From assembly GCA_964502525.1 (NCBI GenBank), contig CAZCXH010000027.1, positions 1-38,220 of the forward strand: a stretch of 38,220 nucleotides of DNA, written 5' to 3'. Source of the DNA: DATLYB01 sp964502525. GTDB taxonomy: Bacteria > Bacteroidota > Bacteroidia > Chitinophagales > CAIOSU01. Positions 19,301 through 30,400 of this stretch are shown here, in pieces. The first letter of the stretch is position 1. Each line of letters begins with the position of its first letter. Both the position numbers and the translations under genes were made by a program. The notes beneath the pieces were generated by a model. It saw only the letters and a list, made by a program, of their open reading frames with translations. It searched no databases and was not told the DNA's origin.

Positions 19301-22300
19301 ACGCAAACTTTTACGCTAACTGTTAATGCCGTAAACGATGCTCCAGCGTTTAACATCAGCGGAAACATCACCGCGCTGAAGAATTTCTCCGGAACCCGAA
19401 CCGTAACGGTAACTCCTGATCCCGTCCCATCGAACGAGGCAAGCCAAACCGTGACGTATTCATTAACTCCGCCATCTGTTTCGTTTGCCAATGTCTCCAT
19501 CAGCAGCGCAACCGGCCAGGTGACGGTTACCGCTGTCCCCGATGCCAAAGGCTTCCAGATTTTCACCCTCACCGCGAATGACGGGCAAAGCGCCAACAAT
19601 CTCGCAACAAAACAATTCTATCTCGCAGTAAATAACGCCACCAGCAATGCGCTGTGCTTTAATTGCGGCAGCTCGCAATACATTTCTGTCGAGGGCGACA
19701 CATTCCAACCTGATTTCAATTTTTCCAGCGGAACGTTCACATACACGAATGAAGAAATCGCTGACTTCCAAAACACGTTCGATGATTTCATTTTCAAATC
19801 CGAGCGAAATGGAACTGCTTTCAGCTATAATATTCCGGTGACAAACGGGGTGTACAAAGTGCGGCTGTATTTTGCAGAAACATATTTTGGAGCAACGGGC
19901 GGAAGCCCAACGGGAGGAGCGGGAAGCAGAGTATTCCACGTTAACATCGAAGGTGTTCAGGTATTGAGTTATTTCGACATTTTCGCGCAGGCGAACGGAC
20001 CAGAAAAAGCGATCATGCGCGAGTTCGGCAATGTGGCTGTAAGCGATGGCTTTGTGAATATTTCATTCAACTCAGTTATCAATAAAGCGAAAATTTCAGG
20101 CATCTGCATTGTCCCTGATGGAAATGCCAACAATCCACCGTCCTTCGCCATCAGCGGAAATATTTCCGAAACCAAAAACTTCACCGGAACCAGAAGCGTG
20201 ATTGTGACACCCGACCCGGTTGCGCCTGGCGAGGCGGGGCAAACGGTGACTTACGCGCTGTCGCCATCCACGGTGCCCTTCGCGAATATCTCCCTTAACA
20301 GCAGCACCGGTCAGGTGGATATCACTTCCATCCCTGATGCCTTCGGATTCCAGGCTTTCACCCTCACCGCCAATGACGGGCAGGCTGTGAATAACACCGT
20401 TTCAAAAACATTCTATCTGGCAGTGAATGAAAGCCGCAGCAAAGCGATATGCTGGAATTGCGGAGGTCCGCAGTACATGTCAGTGGTTGGCGACACCTTC
20501 CGCTCTGACTTCTATTTCACCAGCGGTGCATACACGGCTACCAATAATACGATACCGGATATTCTGAACACTTTTGATGATTTTATCTACAGATCTGAAC
20601 GCAACAGCGCCAACTTCGGATACAACATCCCCGTTGCAAACGGTTTGTACAAAGTGAAGCTGCTGTTTGCCGAGACGCATTTTGGCGCGGCAGGCGGCAC
20701 TCCCAGCGGAGGCATTGGCAGCAGGGTATTCAATGTGACGCTGGAAGGAACGCAAGTATTAACCAACTATGACATATTCTTCAAGGCAGGCGGAGCTGAA
20801 CGCGCAATCATCGAAGAGTTCGACAGCCTGCAGATCACGGACGGCTTCATCAATATCGCCTTCACCGCATTGGTGAACAAAGCCAAGATTTCAGGTATTT
20901 GTGTAATCCCTTATACTGATAACGAGCCGCCAACATTCGCATTGAGCGCCAACAGCATTACTGTTGATGAAGATTTTATAACAACACCAACGGTCAGCGT
21001 GATTCCGGACCCGGTGCTTCCCGGCAATGAAAGCGAAACAGTAACATATACGCTGTCGCCCGCTTCATCAGGCGTGGCAGGCGTATCCATTAATCCAGCC
21101 ACCGGAACCGTCACCATCAGCAAGATGAACAACAAAAACGGCACGCAGGTGTTTAGCGTTATAGCCAATGACGGCAAGCCGTTTGGCACATTCTCCCGAT
21201 CGTTCACGCTGAATGTTACTCCGGTAAATGATCCTCCGGCATTCACGCTCAATAACAATATTGTGCTGGCGAAAAACTTTTCTCCACCGGTAAGCGTACA
21301 GGTGACTCCAAACGCGGTTCCCTCTGATGAAACTGCTCAGGCCGTGGTTTATTCATTATCGCCCCCGACCGCAAACTTTGCAAACGTTTCAATCAACTCT
21401 TCCACTGGCGAAGTTTCGTTCTCATCCATCAACAATGCTTATGGCAGCCAGCAGTTCTCCATTTTCGCGGATGACGGTCAGCCGGTAAATAATGTTGCCA
21501 GCCAAACCTTCACGTTGACGGTTAGCGCCACGGATCCGAACGCCCCCGCCCCAAAATTCATCAACTGCGGAAGCACAACTCAATACATTTCGCTTGCAGG
21601 CGATACCTTCAGGGCGGATAATTTCTTTTCATCACCCACCTTCGCATTCACCAATAACAGCATTCCGGATATTCTTAATACCGGAGACGATCAGTTGTAC
21701 AGAACCGAGCGCTATGCCGGCTCTTTCAGCTATGCCATTCCGGTGAATAACGGAACTTACGATATCAAACTCCATTTTGCGGAGCTGTATTACGGGGCGA
21801 CAGGCGGCCAGCCTGCAAATGGAGGTCCCGGCAAAAGATTGTTCAATGTGTCATTGGAAGGCATCCAGGCGCTCACTAATTATGACGTATGGGTGGCTGC
21901 AGGAGGCGCTGAAATGGCTGTAATTGAAACGATCAGCAACGTTGCAGTTACTGACGGGTTTGTCAATATCACATTCACAGCGGTACTGAACAATGCAAAA
22001 GTGAATGCGATCTCCATCATTCCGATCCCGGTGGATTGTGCAGGAACGCAGGGAGGCTCTGCGGTGATTAATGCCTGCAATATATGTGTGGGCGGCACGA
22101 CAGGATTAGGCCTTGATGCCGGAAAAGATTGTCAAGGCGTTTGTGGCGGCTCTGCCTATTTGAATTCATGCGGTATTTGCGTGGGCGGAACGACAGGCGT
22201 GGCTGAAAATCAAGGCAAGGACTGTGCGGGCGTTTGCAACGGCACGGCTTCCCTTGATGATTGCGGAGTTTGTTCCGGAGGAACTTCAGGTCATGCGGCT

Positions 22301-24211
22301 AATTCAAATAAAGACGTGTGCGGTATTTGTTTTGGCAATGGTTCGTCCTGCGCTCCTCCGTGTGTAGCAAATGAAGTGGTTTCATTCACGCTCATGCATG
22401 CAGGAACTGCCGGTGAAATCGGTCCGCTCACCAACGGCATGACCATCAACCTTGCAACCATTGGCTCGTTCAGCATCCGCGCCAACACCTGCAACGGGCA
22501 GAACGTGGGGAGCGTGAAATTCATCGTGAACGGTGCAACTGTCAAAACAGAAACTGCGGCACCTTATGCTATTAATGGGGACAGCCCTGCAGGGGACTAT
22601 GTGGCATGGACTCCGAGCACAGGTTCTAAAACTCTCACTGCCACGCCATACACCGGATCGGGCGGATCGGGAACGGCTGGAATAAGCGAGACGGTGACAT
22701 TTACTGTAATTAACCAGGCTAACACTACCGACTGCGCTGGCGTGATCAACGGAACAGCAACCATCAACTCATGCGGTATTTGCGTTGGCGGAACAACCGG
22801 AGTGCCGCTCAACCAGGGTAAGGATTGTGCCGGTGTTTGCAGCGGTACGGCATTTATCAATGCGTGCGGCAACTGCGTTGGCGGCAATACCGGAAAAGAT
22901 GCCGCCTTCGGAAAAGATTGCGCAGGAGTTTGCAGCGGAACAGCCTCAGTTGACGGGTGCGGAATTTGCTCAGGCGGCACATCCGGCCACGTGGCCAATT
23001 CCGATAAAGATGTTTGCGGGGTTTGCTTTGGCAATGGCTCTTCATGCTCCGGATCATGCGTACCGAATGAGGTGGTTTCATTCACGCTCATGCATGCAGG
23101 CACAGAGGGTGAAATTGGTCCGCTCACGAATGGCATGACGATCAATCTCGCTGCCATCGGCTCCTTCAGCATCCGCGCCAACACCTGCAACGGTCAGAAC
23201 GTGGGGAGTGTGAAGTTCATCGTGAACGGTGCAACCGTTAAAACGGAAACTGCCGCGCCTTATGCTATTAATGGGGATAGCCCCGCAGGGGACTATGTGG
23301 CATGGACTCCAAGCACCGGTTCAAAGACTCTTACCGGAACTCCATATACCGGCTCAGGGGGAACAGGCACAGCGGGTGTCAGCGAAACGGTTACTTTCAT
23401 GGTGGTCAATCAGTCTGTAACGCAGGATTGCGCGGGAGTTGCTGGCGGGACAGCCTCGCTGGATAATTGCGGTGTATGCTCGGGCGGAACGACAGGACAT
23501 GTTGCCAATTCGGATAAGGATGCTTGTGGCGTATGCTTCGGCAACGGCTCGTCATGTTCCGGCTGCGTTCCCAACGAGGTATCCAAACTCACGCTTGTTC
23601 ATGAATGCACAGCGGGAGATATCGGTACGCTGAATGAAGGAATGACGATCAACCTTGCTGACATCGGCAACTTCAGCATTCGGGCTGATATCTGTCCCGG
23701 AAGCACCGTAGTGGAAAGCGTCAAATTTGTTTTGAACGGGTCAACCGTAAAAATAGAGAGCATTGCCCCCTTTGCGATTAATGGCGATGTTCCGACCGGC
23801 TGTTTCACCAAATGGAATGTCGTTTCCGGATCTTACACATTGACGGTAACGCCATACTCCGCAGCAGGTGCAACAGGTGAAGCCGGAGTGTCCATTACCC
23901 GGCATTTCACCGTTACGGGTTCGGCAAAAACCGAAGAAGGCGAGGTTTCCGGTAAAGACATTCAGTTCAGATTATATCCGAATCCGAACAATGGAAATTT
24001 CATCATTGACTATGCGACTGATGAAGAAACCGACCTGTACCTTAGGATATACAACCACCTCGGGCAAATTGTCTATTCAATCAGGAAGGCGCAGTTCGCA
24101 GGCGTGCTGAAGGAGCAGATCAACCTTGAGAACCATCCTGCCGGAATGTACTTCCTGCAACTGCAAAACGGGGATCAGCAGATCAACGACAAGATAATCA
24201 TAAGGAATTAA
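13376..24211 (+). CDS. Giant T9SS-exported mosaic surface protein (propellers, malectin, cadherin-like, Cys-rich, type-A CTD)
   Basis: 3611 aa, with a signal peptide at 1-34. Approximate order of modules: sorbosone/glucose-dehydrogenase-like beta-propeller (35-495); calcium-binding DxDxDG repeats (501-558); concanavalin/laminin-G-like domain (564-792); Kelch/galactose-oxidase-like propeller (797-1088); ASPM/Hydin-like Ig domain (1109-1217); CBM-like domain (1222-1390); MopE-like metal-binding motif (1409-1472, DCDD...DGIDNNCNG); two amidotransferase-fold-like domains (1476-1677, 1685-1882); cadherin-like domains alternating with three malectin domains (1885-2886, malectins starting near 2091, 2355 and 2725); Cys-rich DCAGV...CGIC repeats alternating with three Ig-like domains (2887-3519); type-A T9SS sorting domain with FRLYPNPNNGNF (3529-3611). 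The malectin and CBM modules suggest glycan binding at the cell surface. Enzyme activity of the propellers is not shown. Confidence 0.93.
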   Translation: MESKTHSIPALNTAFGFLLTFFFSAAIAIQSHSQTVSFNFSNLSGETLANPTSLDFGPDGRLYVAQQNGIIVIYTVVKNAPNNYAVTSTEVINLIQQIPNHNDDGTLQPAISTRQVTGILVTGTPQNPVIYVTSSDPRIGGGFNANNLNLDTNSGVISRLSWDGSQWVKLDLVRGLPRSEENHSLNGLAIDEVNNLLYVAQGSNTNMGAPSNNFLLTPEYAYSTAILKVDLNAIGNATYDLPTLDDEDKPNVNAVPGFEDESDPFGGNNGKNQAMLVAGGPVQVYSPGWRNNYDIVISQQGEMYSFDNGPNAGWGGPPAGCDNTQSEPGVTYCDVLIHVSGQGHYAGHPNPTRGNRSNTFNATNPQTPIPPGMENSAECAYVAEGGRFGEIESICSSTNGLCEYTASNFSNAMKGDLISASFNGKLNRFNLTPDGTAVESGGQSVLASNFGAIPLDVIAQGDGEIFPGTIWCATYGSGNITIFEPTDASSCVGDPNSFFADTDGDGYKNGDETASGTDWCSPVSLPQDFDHDFVSDINDNDDDNDGINDVNDKFALDASNGMNTPIPLNLDFDNSVDGGIENWGFTGLMINGVTNYKNLYNPVRMTVGGAALKFTVDEVSEGEAFAAGNSQENAFQFGVNLSNTSWNYIVQTRVMGPYQGFTPVNYQSMGMFIGTGDQDNFLRIICHSNNGAGGIQVLKEVAGVPVGTVYAAPILNTSYVDFFFNINPATLMVQPSYSVNGGNVINAGPAISIPAGWISPSALAVGIISSSNGPGAVFPATWDYIRVYYDQSTVPGGWHTVNSVTAPMARHECAYVHAGEQFYLLGGRGIKPVQCYHPVNNIWSSRSAPPVELHHFQAVEYNGLIYIMCAFTGSFPNEVPVPNIYIYDPVGDTWTVGPEIPASRRRGSAGCVVHNNKIYVVCGIQNGHQSGWVPWLDVYDPINNTWTALPDAPRERDHFNVAVVEDKIYAIGGRRTGFGGSTFNATVPQVDIYNISNSAWSSLPSPGGDLPTPRAAAAVAVLGNEILVIGGESGSQASAHSETEALNLITETWRGIASLNQGRHGTQAIVSNGSVYVAAGSKIRGNDEINSQEVFYFFNPTTPTGTEIVKGKITPSTTNKNFSLVILADSKTSTVNLSNADGNQVLIVDEITVSDTVNYKITNFPNLPISIAPNNSFGLNLKFEPLSLGVKNASIHIEHTGSNGPVDITMTGECVLTIPCEEHPTEHDGLLVLECESETNRPANWKFVTDVPGYTGTGFLRYEGPEYINNPGNQMFVYKINITNPGRYRFQQRARNNGPLSNYNNDYWIKFPHGGARKFQLGYDKGPLIGWFKIYQNHPNTWTYQTAAVEENPHDVYVDFDVPGTYEIHVSARANLVMLDRFMFYKDPVTQQQATTDLPAASQITCIDVAWYADNDGDLFGNPNDHVLSVIQPAGYVLNSKDCDDSNNQISPAGVEQQDGIDNNCNGITDEGFGAPKALFVVGNTAMNASDLAIHDRIVQLGYDVTVMSGPQSTTVAGEAMNLIFISATVNSSDVGTKFTNLDVPVINCEPNLMDDLQMTVGSTSNFGTVSNVTQINLKGAPHPLAGNLLNGAKTVYTGLNKMLWAKPEPGATIIATTTTDTTQITIFGYDNNAQMVNMNAPARRVGFFINDNSANALTADGLALLDAALRWATTFTNIGNTTIGEALFVAGNANLTTADLAVKTRLEGLGFDVTVVEAPSSQASNATGKEVIVISSTVNSGDVNTKFTNVAVPLMNWEPGLSDDLKMTTNSSSTASSATKIQIINNAHPMAAGLPLGQLIVYSANSSIIHSAHVSSSAIKIAASSGNASNFTIYGYDQGASMQGLTAPARRVGFFLHDLGAGVLTSNGFSLFDAAIRWLTAGLNTPPAFNTSGNVTVDEDFTGPKVVNVTPVPPVPGEESQVSTYSLSPSSITFANVSFSSATGNVTFTAKPNAFGTQEFTITANDGQSNNNIFTQTFTLTVNAVNDAPAFNISGNITALKNFSGTRTVTVTPDPVPSNEASQTVTYSLTPPSVSFANVSISSATGQVTVTAVPDAKGFQIFTLTANDGQSANNLATKQFYLAVNNATSNALCFNCGSSQYISVEGDTFQPDFNFSSGTFTYTNEEIADFQNTFDDFIFKSERNGTAFSYNIPVTNGVYKVRLYFAETYFGATGGSPTGGAGSRVFHVNIEGVQVLSYFDIFAQANGPEKAIMREFGNVAVSDGFVNISFNSVINKAKISGICIVPDGNANNPPSFAISGNISETKNFTGTRSVIVTPDPVAPGEAGQTVTYALSPSTVPFANISLNSSTGQVDITSIPDAFGFQAFTLTANDGQAVNNTVSKTFYLAVNESRSKAICWNCGGPQYMSVVGDTFRSDFYFTSGAYTATNNTIPDILNTFDDFIYRSERNSANFGYNIPVANGLYKVKLLFAETHFGAAGGTPSGGIGSRVFNVTLEGTQVLTNYDIFFKAGGAERAIIEEFDSLQITDGFINIAFTALVNKAKISGICVIPYTDNEPPTFALSANSITVDEDFITTPTVSVIPDPVLPGNESETVTYTLSPASSGVAGVSINPATGTVTISKMNNKNGTQVFSVIANDGKPFGTFSRSFTLNVTPVNDPPAFTLNNNIVLAKNFSPPVSVQVTPNAVPSDETAQAVVYSLSPPTANFANVSINSSTGEVSFSSINNAYGSQQFSIFADDGQPVNNVASQTFTLTVSATDPNAPAPKFINCGSTTQYISLAGDTFRADNFFSSPTFAFTNNSIPDILNTGDDQLYRTERYAGSFSYAIPVNNGTYDIKLHFAELYYGATGGQPANGGPGKRLFNVSLEGIQALTNYDVWVAAGGAEMAVIETISNVAVTDGFVNITFTAVLNNAKVNAISIIPIPVDCAGTQGGSAVINACNICVGGTTGLGLDAGKDCQGVCGGSAYLNSCGICVGGTTGVAENQGKDCAGVCNGTASLDDCGVCSGGTSGHAANSNKDVCGICFGNGSSCAPPCVANEVVSFTLMHAGTAGEIGPLTNGMTINLATIGSFSIRANTCNGQNVGSVKFIVNGATVKTETAAPYAINGDSPAGDYVAWTPSTGSKTLTATPYTGSGGSGTAGISETVTFTVINQANTTDCAGVINGTATINSCGICVGGTTGVPLNQGKDCAGVCSGTAFINACGNCVGGNTGKDAAFGKDCAGVCSGTASVDGCGICSGGTSGHVANSDKDVCGVCFGNGSSCSGSCVPNEVVSFTLMHAGTEGEIGPLTNGMTINLAAIGSFSIRANTCNGQNVGSVKFIVNGATVKTETAAPYAINGDSPAGDYVAWTPSTGSKTLTGTPYTGSGGTGTAGVSETVTFMVVNQSVTQDCAGVAGGTASLDNCGVCSGGTTGHVANSDKDACGVCFGNGSSCSGCVPNEVSKLTLVHECTAGDIGTLNEGMTINLADIGNFSIRADICPGSTVVESVKFVLNGSTVKIESIAPFAINGDVPTGCFTKWNVVSGSYTLTVTPYSAAGATGEAGVSITRHFTVTGSAKTEEGEVSGKDIQFRLYPNPNNGNFIIDYATDEETDLYLRIYNHLGQIVYSIRKAQFAGVLKEQINLENHPAGMYFLQLQNGDQQINDKIIIRN
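22035..23565 (+). repeat. Duplicated Cys-rich plus Ig-like blocks
   Basis: Within the giant gene, a Cys-rich DCAGV/CGICxGG block followed by an Ig-like domain (VVSFTLMHAGT... SVKFIVNGATVKTETAAPYA) occurs at 22035-22715 and again at 22725-23410, with near-identical Ig protein sequence. A shorter third copy follows at 23420-23930. This indicates recent internal duplication. Confidence 0.85.
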
Positions 24212-24241
24212 CAAGCGCTGTTGATAACTATTATCTGATTT

Positions 24242-24272
24242 AAGCACTCAGCCTGGATGGCTCAAAGTGCTT
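24242..24272. terminator. Stem-loop after the first giant gene
   Basis: AAGCACT (24242-24248) and AGCC (24250-24253) pair with GGCT (24259-24262) and AGTGCTT (24266-24272). There is no T-run after it, so it may be a weak terminator or an mRNA-stabilising or processing hairpin between the two giant genes. Confidence 0.4.
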
Positions 24273-24403
24273 ATCAGGCAAGCATTTAAACACTTTTTGT
24301 TTCCAACAATTTCTTGAGTTGTGCACACTGTGTTCGTAACTTATTAATTATTTAAACACGATACTGACATTAAGATTTTCTTCATCCACAAAAGCAATAA
24401 GCA

Positions 24404-27400
24404 ATGAAACAAGCGATTCGCATCAGGAAAACTTTATCTGCAATTATTTGCTTATCATTCTTTTCCATCACCCTCCCAGCACAGAGCACATACTATAATG
24501 CCGGGGGACTGCTGCCATACGTGTCACTTGCAGGCGACACGTTTAATCCGGATTTACATTATACACCCGGAGCGACTTCAACTTACACCAATCCCACATC
24601 AGGTCTTGACATTCTCAACACAGACGATGATGCGATATTCAGAAGTGAAAGAAACGCATTGGCAAATCCTGGCGCTTTTGGATATGACCTGCCTGTTGCA
24701 AACGGTTACTATAATGTAAAACTCTATTTTGCTGAAATATATTATGGAGCGCCCGGTGGAAATAATAACAGTCCTCCCCATACCGGGAAGCGCGTTTTCG
24801 ATGTGAGCATTGAAGGTGTCCTCAAACTGGACAACTATGACATCGTTGCGGACGTGGGTTCTGTCACTGCAGCGATTAAGGAATATGACAGCATCGCTGT
24901 TACCGATGGTGTGCTTGACATTGATTTAACCGGTGTCGTCAATAAACCGAAAATTTCCGCATTAAGCTTTGAACTTATCGCATCGCTGCCGGGAGATTCC
25001 AGCAACACTCCGCCAACCTTCACTTTAAGCGGCAATGTCAACGTCAATGAAGACTTCGCAGGAACGCAAACCGTTACCGCAACTCCAGATCCTGTGCCGC
25101 CTGCCGAAGCAGGACAAACGGTAACCTATTCGTTGTCACCGCCATCCGTTGGTTTTGCCAACGTGTCCATTAACAGCGCTACCGGCACAGTATCCATTAC
25201 AAAAGTTAACAATGGAAATGGTTCGCAGCTTTTCACAATTACAGCCAATGACGGACAAGGCTCCAACAACACCGCCACGCAAAATTTCACGCTTGCGGTA
25301 AATGCAGTGAATGATCCTCCGTTGTTTGAATTAAGCGGAAGCATCGCGGTCACCAAAAATTTTGCAACAACGCAACATGTGAATGTAACTCCTGCGCCCG
25401 TCCCGTCTGATGAAGCAGGACAGTCGGCAACTTATTCTCTCTCTCCGCCTTCCGTTGCTTTTGCCAATGTTTCAATCAACAGTTCTACTGGACAAGTAAG
25501 CATTACCTCCGTTTCAGAAGGAATCGGTTCACAGCTATTTACAGTGACAGCCAATGATGGACAGGCGCTCAACAACACGGCCTCAAAAACCTTTACCCTT
25601 ACGGTGAGTGATACGTCATCAGGCGCTCCAACGCCAAATGCGCTATGCCTCAATTGCGGAGGCAGTCAATATATTTCGACCTCCGGAGATACGTTTAAGC
25701 TGGATGCATTTTACACTGCCGGCACAGCCAACTATACTAATAATTTCATTCCTGACATTTTTAACACCACTGATGACGCGATTTTCAAAACGGAAAGAAA
25801 CGCCACGTCATTTGGATACAATATCCCTGTCGCCAACGGAACCTATACCGTCAAGCTTTACTTCGCAGAAATTTATTACGGGGCCACAGGCGGCAGCAAC
25901 GCCAACCCTCCCCATAACGGCAAGCGCGTATTCAATGTAGCAATTGAAGGAACCCCGGTGCTAACCAACTATGATGTTTACGATGAATCAGGGGCGGAAA
26001 CAGCGGTGGTAAAAACATTTTCAGATATCACCGTCAGCAATGATACGCTTGACATTGATTTTACATCAGTAGTGAACAAAGCCAAGATCAGCGGTATCTG
26101 CATTATCCCGGATGGCGACACCTCAATCGCAAATACCCCTCCTACATTCACAACTTCAGGAAATATCAACGTGGATGAAGACTTTGCCGGAACACAAACC
26201 GTAACGGTAACTCCTGATTCCGTTCCACCGGCTGAAGCAAGCCAGGTTGTTACTTACAGCTTGTCACCTCCTTCTGTCAGCTTTGCAAATGTTTCAATCA
26301 ACAGCAATACAGGGAATGTTTCCATTGCCAAAGTCCAGAATGGAAACGGCTCCCAGGTATTCACCATCACTGCCAATGACGGGCATGCAAGCAACAACAT
26401 TGCCACACAAAATTTCATGCTCACCGTTAACGCTGTCAATGATGCGCCTTCATTCACCTTGAATAAATCGAGCGTGACGGTAACGAAGAACTTTTTAACC
26501 ACCGAACAGGTGAATGTCATTCCGGGGAATGTTCCCTCGGATGAAACCGGTCAATCCGTAACTTACAGCCTTACGCCTCCATCCGTTGCATTTGCCAACG
26601 TGTCCATCAACAGTTCAACGGGACAGGTTTCAATCACATCCGCAGCCAACGGCATTGGTTTTCAGTTGTTCACAGTTACCGCCAATGACGGGCAGGCAGG
26701 CAGCAACACCGCCACGCAGAATTTCACGCTGACAGTCAACGATGCCGGCAGCCAGGATGCCATCCACATCAACTGCGGTGGACCGCAATATATCACTGCC
26801 GCCAATGATACTTTCATAGCAGACAACTATTTCTCGGCCGGCACAACAGGCGCCAACAACGTGATCCCGGACATTCTTAATACGAATGATGATGCCCTGT
26901 TCCGTTCAGAGCGCTTTGCTTCGGCCTTCAATTATACTGTTCCCGTTGAAAACGGTACCTACACGGTGAAGCTGCATTTTGCCGAAATCTTTTTTGGCGC
27001 AACCGGGGGAAACAATACTCCTCCTTTTAACGGCAAGCGTGTTTTCGATGTAAGCGTAGAAGGCAATCTCGCTTTGGATAATTATGACATCTTCGCGGCT
27101 GCCGGTGGCGCTGAACGGGCGATAACCGAGCAAATTGACGATGTTGTCGTGAACGATGGAAATATCACCATTGATTTTGCCGCGTCAGTTAATAACGCAA
27201 AAATTTCCGCCATAAGCATTATTTCGAATGCAGTTGCAGACCTGCCTCCCACGGTTTCCATAACCAATCCATCTGAAGGAGCAAACTTCGTTGAGGGAGC
27301 TACAGTACAAATCGCTGCGAGCGCCACGGACGATGTGGGTATTACCAATGTTGAATTTTACGAAGGCGTTAACTTGATAGGCTCGGATAATTCAATCCCC

Positions 27401-30400
27401 TACTCCTTCAACTGGACGAATGTTGCCGAAGGAAATTATTCGCTGACTGCAAAAGCATTCGACACCCAGGGCGCTTCAACCATTTCCGGTGCGGTAAATA
27501 TTTCCGTGTTGCCGCCATCAGGCGATCTGAATGCCCTCTTCGTTGCTGGAGCAATTCCGCTTAACAACGGTGACCAGGGGGTGGTTAATAGGCTGCAGGT
27601 TCTGGGATTCACTGTTACAACCGTCCTTGCATCTTCTTCAACGGCTGCGGATGCAGATGGAAAAGATATTGTGCTCATTTCCTCCACGGTGGCCTCAATC
27701 GAAGTCGGCAACAAGTTTACGAATGCACCGGTGCCGGTAATATGCTGGGAACAGGGGTTGTTTGATGACCTTGGCATGACAAGTTCATCTTCAGGCAACT
27801 CAGGTTCCACCGGGGCGGGCGCCACCCAATTGAACATCATTGGTGCCGGACATCCGCTGGCAGCCGGTCTTTCCGATGGTCTGACTTCCGTTTATGCCTC
27901 CGCTCAGACTGCCACCTGGGGCAAACCCAATGCGAACTCAGTAACGATAGCCGCCATATCCGGCAGTGCAACACAGATGGGTATTTTCGGCTATGAATCC
28001 GGGGTATCAATGGTAAATGGAATTGCTGCTGCAAGAAGGGTGGGATTCTTCCTTCATGACGCAGGAGCAGCTTTCCTGACTGCCGAGGGAACCGCCCTGC
28101 TGGATGCAGCCATCACCTGGGCTGCCAACAGCACTCCCCCTCCCGCCAACACGCCTCCAACGGTGAGTATCACATCTCCGCTGGATGGCGCATCATTCAC
28201 TGCTCCCGCAAACATTACAATTGAAGCCAATGCTTCCGATCCGGATGCGGGAGGAAGCATTTCAAAAATTGAATTCTATGAAGGCGCCAACCTTTTGAAC
28301 ACCGACTTAGCAAGCCCGTTCTCCTTTGATTGGACGAATGTTGTCGCTGGAAACTATTCCATTACTGCAAAAGCATATGACAACCTGAACGCATCCACTA
28401 CTTCTGCGGCAGTGAATCTGGCGGTTAACTCCGTCTCCAACAACCCTCCGGTGGTGAGCTTAGTCACTCCGACCGATGGAGCCGCCTTCAACGCTCCGGC
28501 AAGCATAGCATTGGCAGCGAATGCGTTCGATCCGGACCTGGGAGGAAGCATCTCTAAAGTGGAATTTTACGAAGGAGCCAACTTGCTGAACACGGATTTT
28601 TCAGCCCCTTACACTTTTGACTGGCTGAACGTAGCTGCCGGCAGCTATTCTATTACCGCCAAAGCCTTTGACAATCTCAGCGCATCTTCAACTTCGGCAA
28701 CGGCAAACATTACGGTGAACCCAGGCGCCAACAATCCACCGGTTGTCAGCATCAGCAGTCCCCTTAATGGAAGCGCTTTCTTAGCTCCGGCAAGCATAAC
28801 AATCTCCGCTAATGCTTCAGACCCCGATGCCGGTGGCGGCATTTCGAAAGTTGAATTTTACGAAGGGCTGAATTTGCTGAACACTGATTTATCAGCTCCT
28901 TACAGTTTCGACTGGATCAATGTTCCTGCCGGAAACTATTCCATCACAGCTAAAGCATTTGATAATCTCAATGCTTCAACCGCATCATCTGCCGTAAACG
29001 TTACTGTCACTAATCCATCAGCGCAAGGAACCATCTTGTTCATTGCAGGAAACCTGACGCTTAACAATGGCGACAATGCAATAAAAACACGGCTGGAAAA
29101 CCTTGGTTACACGGTGGAAGTTAAGCTTGCAAGCGCTTCAACAACGGCAGATGCAACAGGCAAAGCGCTCATTTTTATTTCGGCAACCATCACTTCCGGG
29201 CATGCCGGAAGCAAGTTCACCAATGTAGCTGTGCCGGTCATCAACTGCGAACAGGCATTGTTCGATGATCTGAAGATGGCAAGCTCCGTATCAGGAAATG
29301 CCGGGACTTTCTCCGGTCAAACTCAATTGAACATCACCGGTGCAGGCCACCCGCTTGCCGCTGGTTTGCCCAACGGGCTTGCCACCGTTTGCACTTCAGG
29401 GCAGAAATTCACGTGGGCAGTGCCTGGCGCCAATGCAATGACTGTTGCAACACTGAGCAGCAATGCCGCGAACGCACTGATATTCGGCTATGAATCCGGC
29501 ACAGCCATGGTTGGACTTAACGCTCCCGCGAGAAGGCTCGGATTCTTCCTTGAAAATTCAACTGCTGCGTTCCTCAATGCAAACGGGCTTGCGCTCTTTG
29601 ATGCCGCGATCAACTGGACTTTAGGCTCGGCAACGCCAAACAATCCCCCTGCGGTGAATATTACAAATCCGTCAAACGGGGCATCATTCATCGCTCCGGC
29701 AAATATTACGATTAATGCCGCAGCCAGCGATCCGGATGCCGGAGGAAGTATCTCCAAAGTGGAATTTTATGAGGGAGCCAACCTGCTGGGCACCGACCTT
29801 TCAAGCCCCTTCTCTTACGACTGGCTGAACGCGCCCGCGGGAAGCTATTCGCTTGCTGCGAAGGCTTTCGATAATCTCAATGCTTCCGCAACTTCCTCGG
29901 CAGTGAGCATCACGGTTAATTCTCCAGGCAATAATCCGCCATCCGTCAGCCTCATCAGTCCTGCCGATGGTTCTGCTTTCATTGCTCCGGCAAGCGTAAC
30001 CATCGCTGCAAACGCTTCCGATCCCGACTTAGGAGGCAGTATTTCCAAGGTGGAATTCTATGAAGGAGCAAATCTTTTAAATACCGATTTCACCGCACCC
30101 TATTCTTTCGATTGGACCAATGTTGCGACAGGAAACTATTCGCTCACGGCAAAGGCATTTGACAACCTCAATGCTTCATCCTCGTCAATCGCGGTGAACA
30201 TCACGGTTGATAATCCTTCAGCGCTGGGAACCGTTCTCTTCGCTGTTGGAAATTTGACGCTCAATAATGGAGACCTGGCGGTAAAGACCCGGCTTGAAAC
30301 ATTAGGATACACCGTTGAATTGAAACAGGGATCTTCAACGGCTATCTCCGATGCATCCGGCAAAAAACTTATAGTTATTTCTTCTACAATATCATCATGG

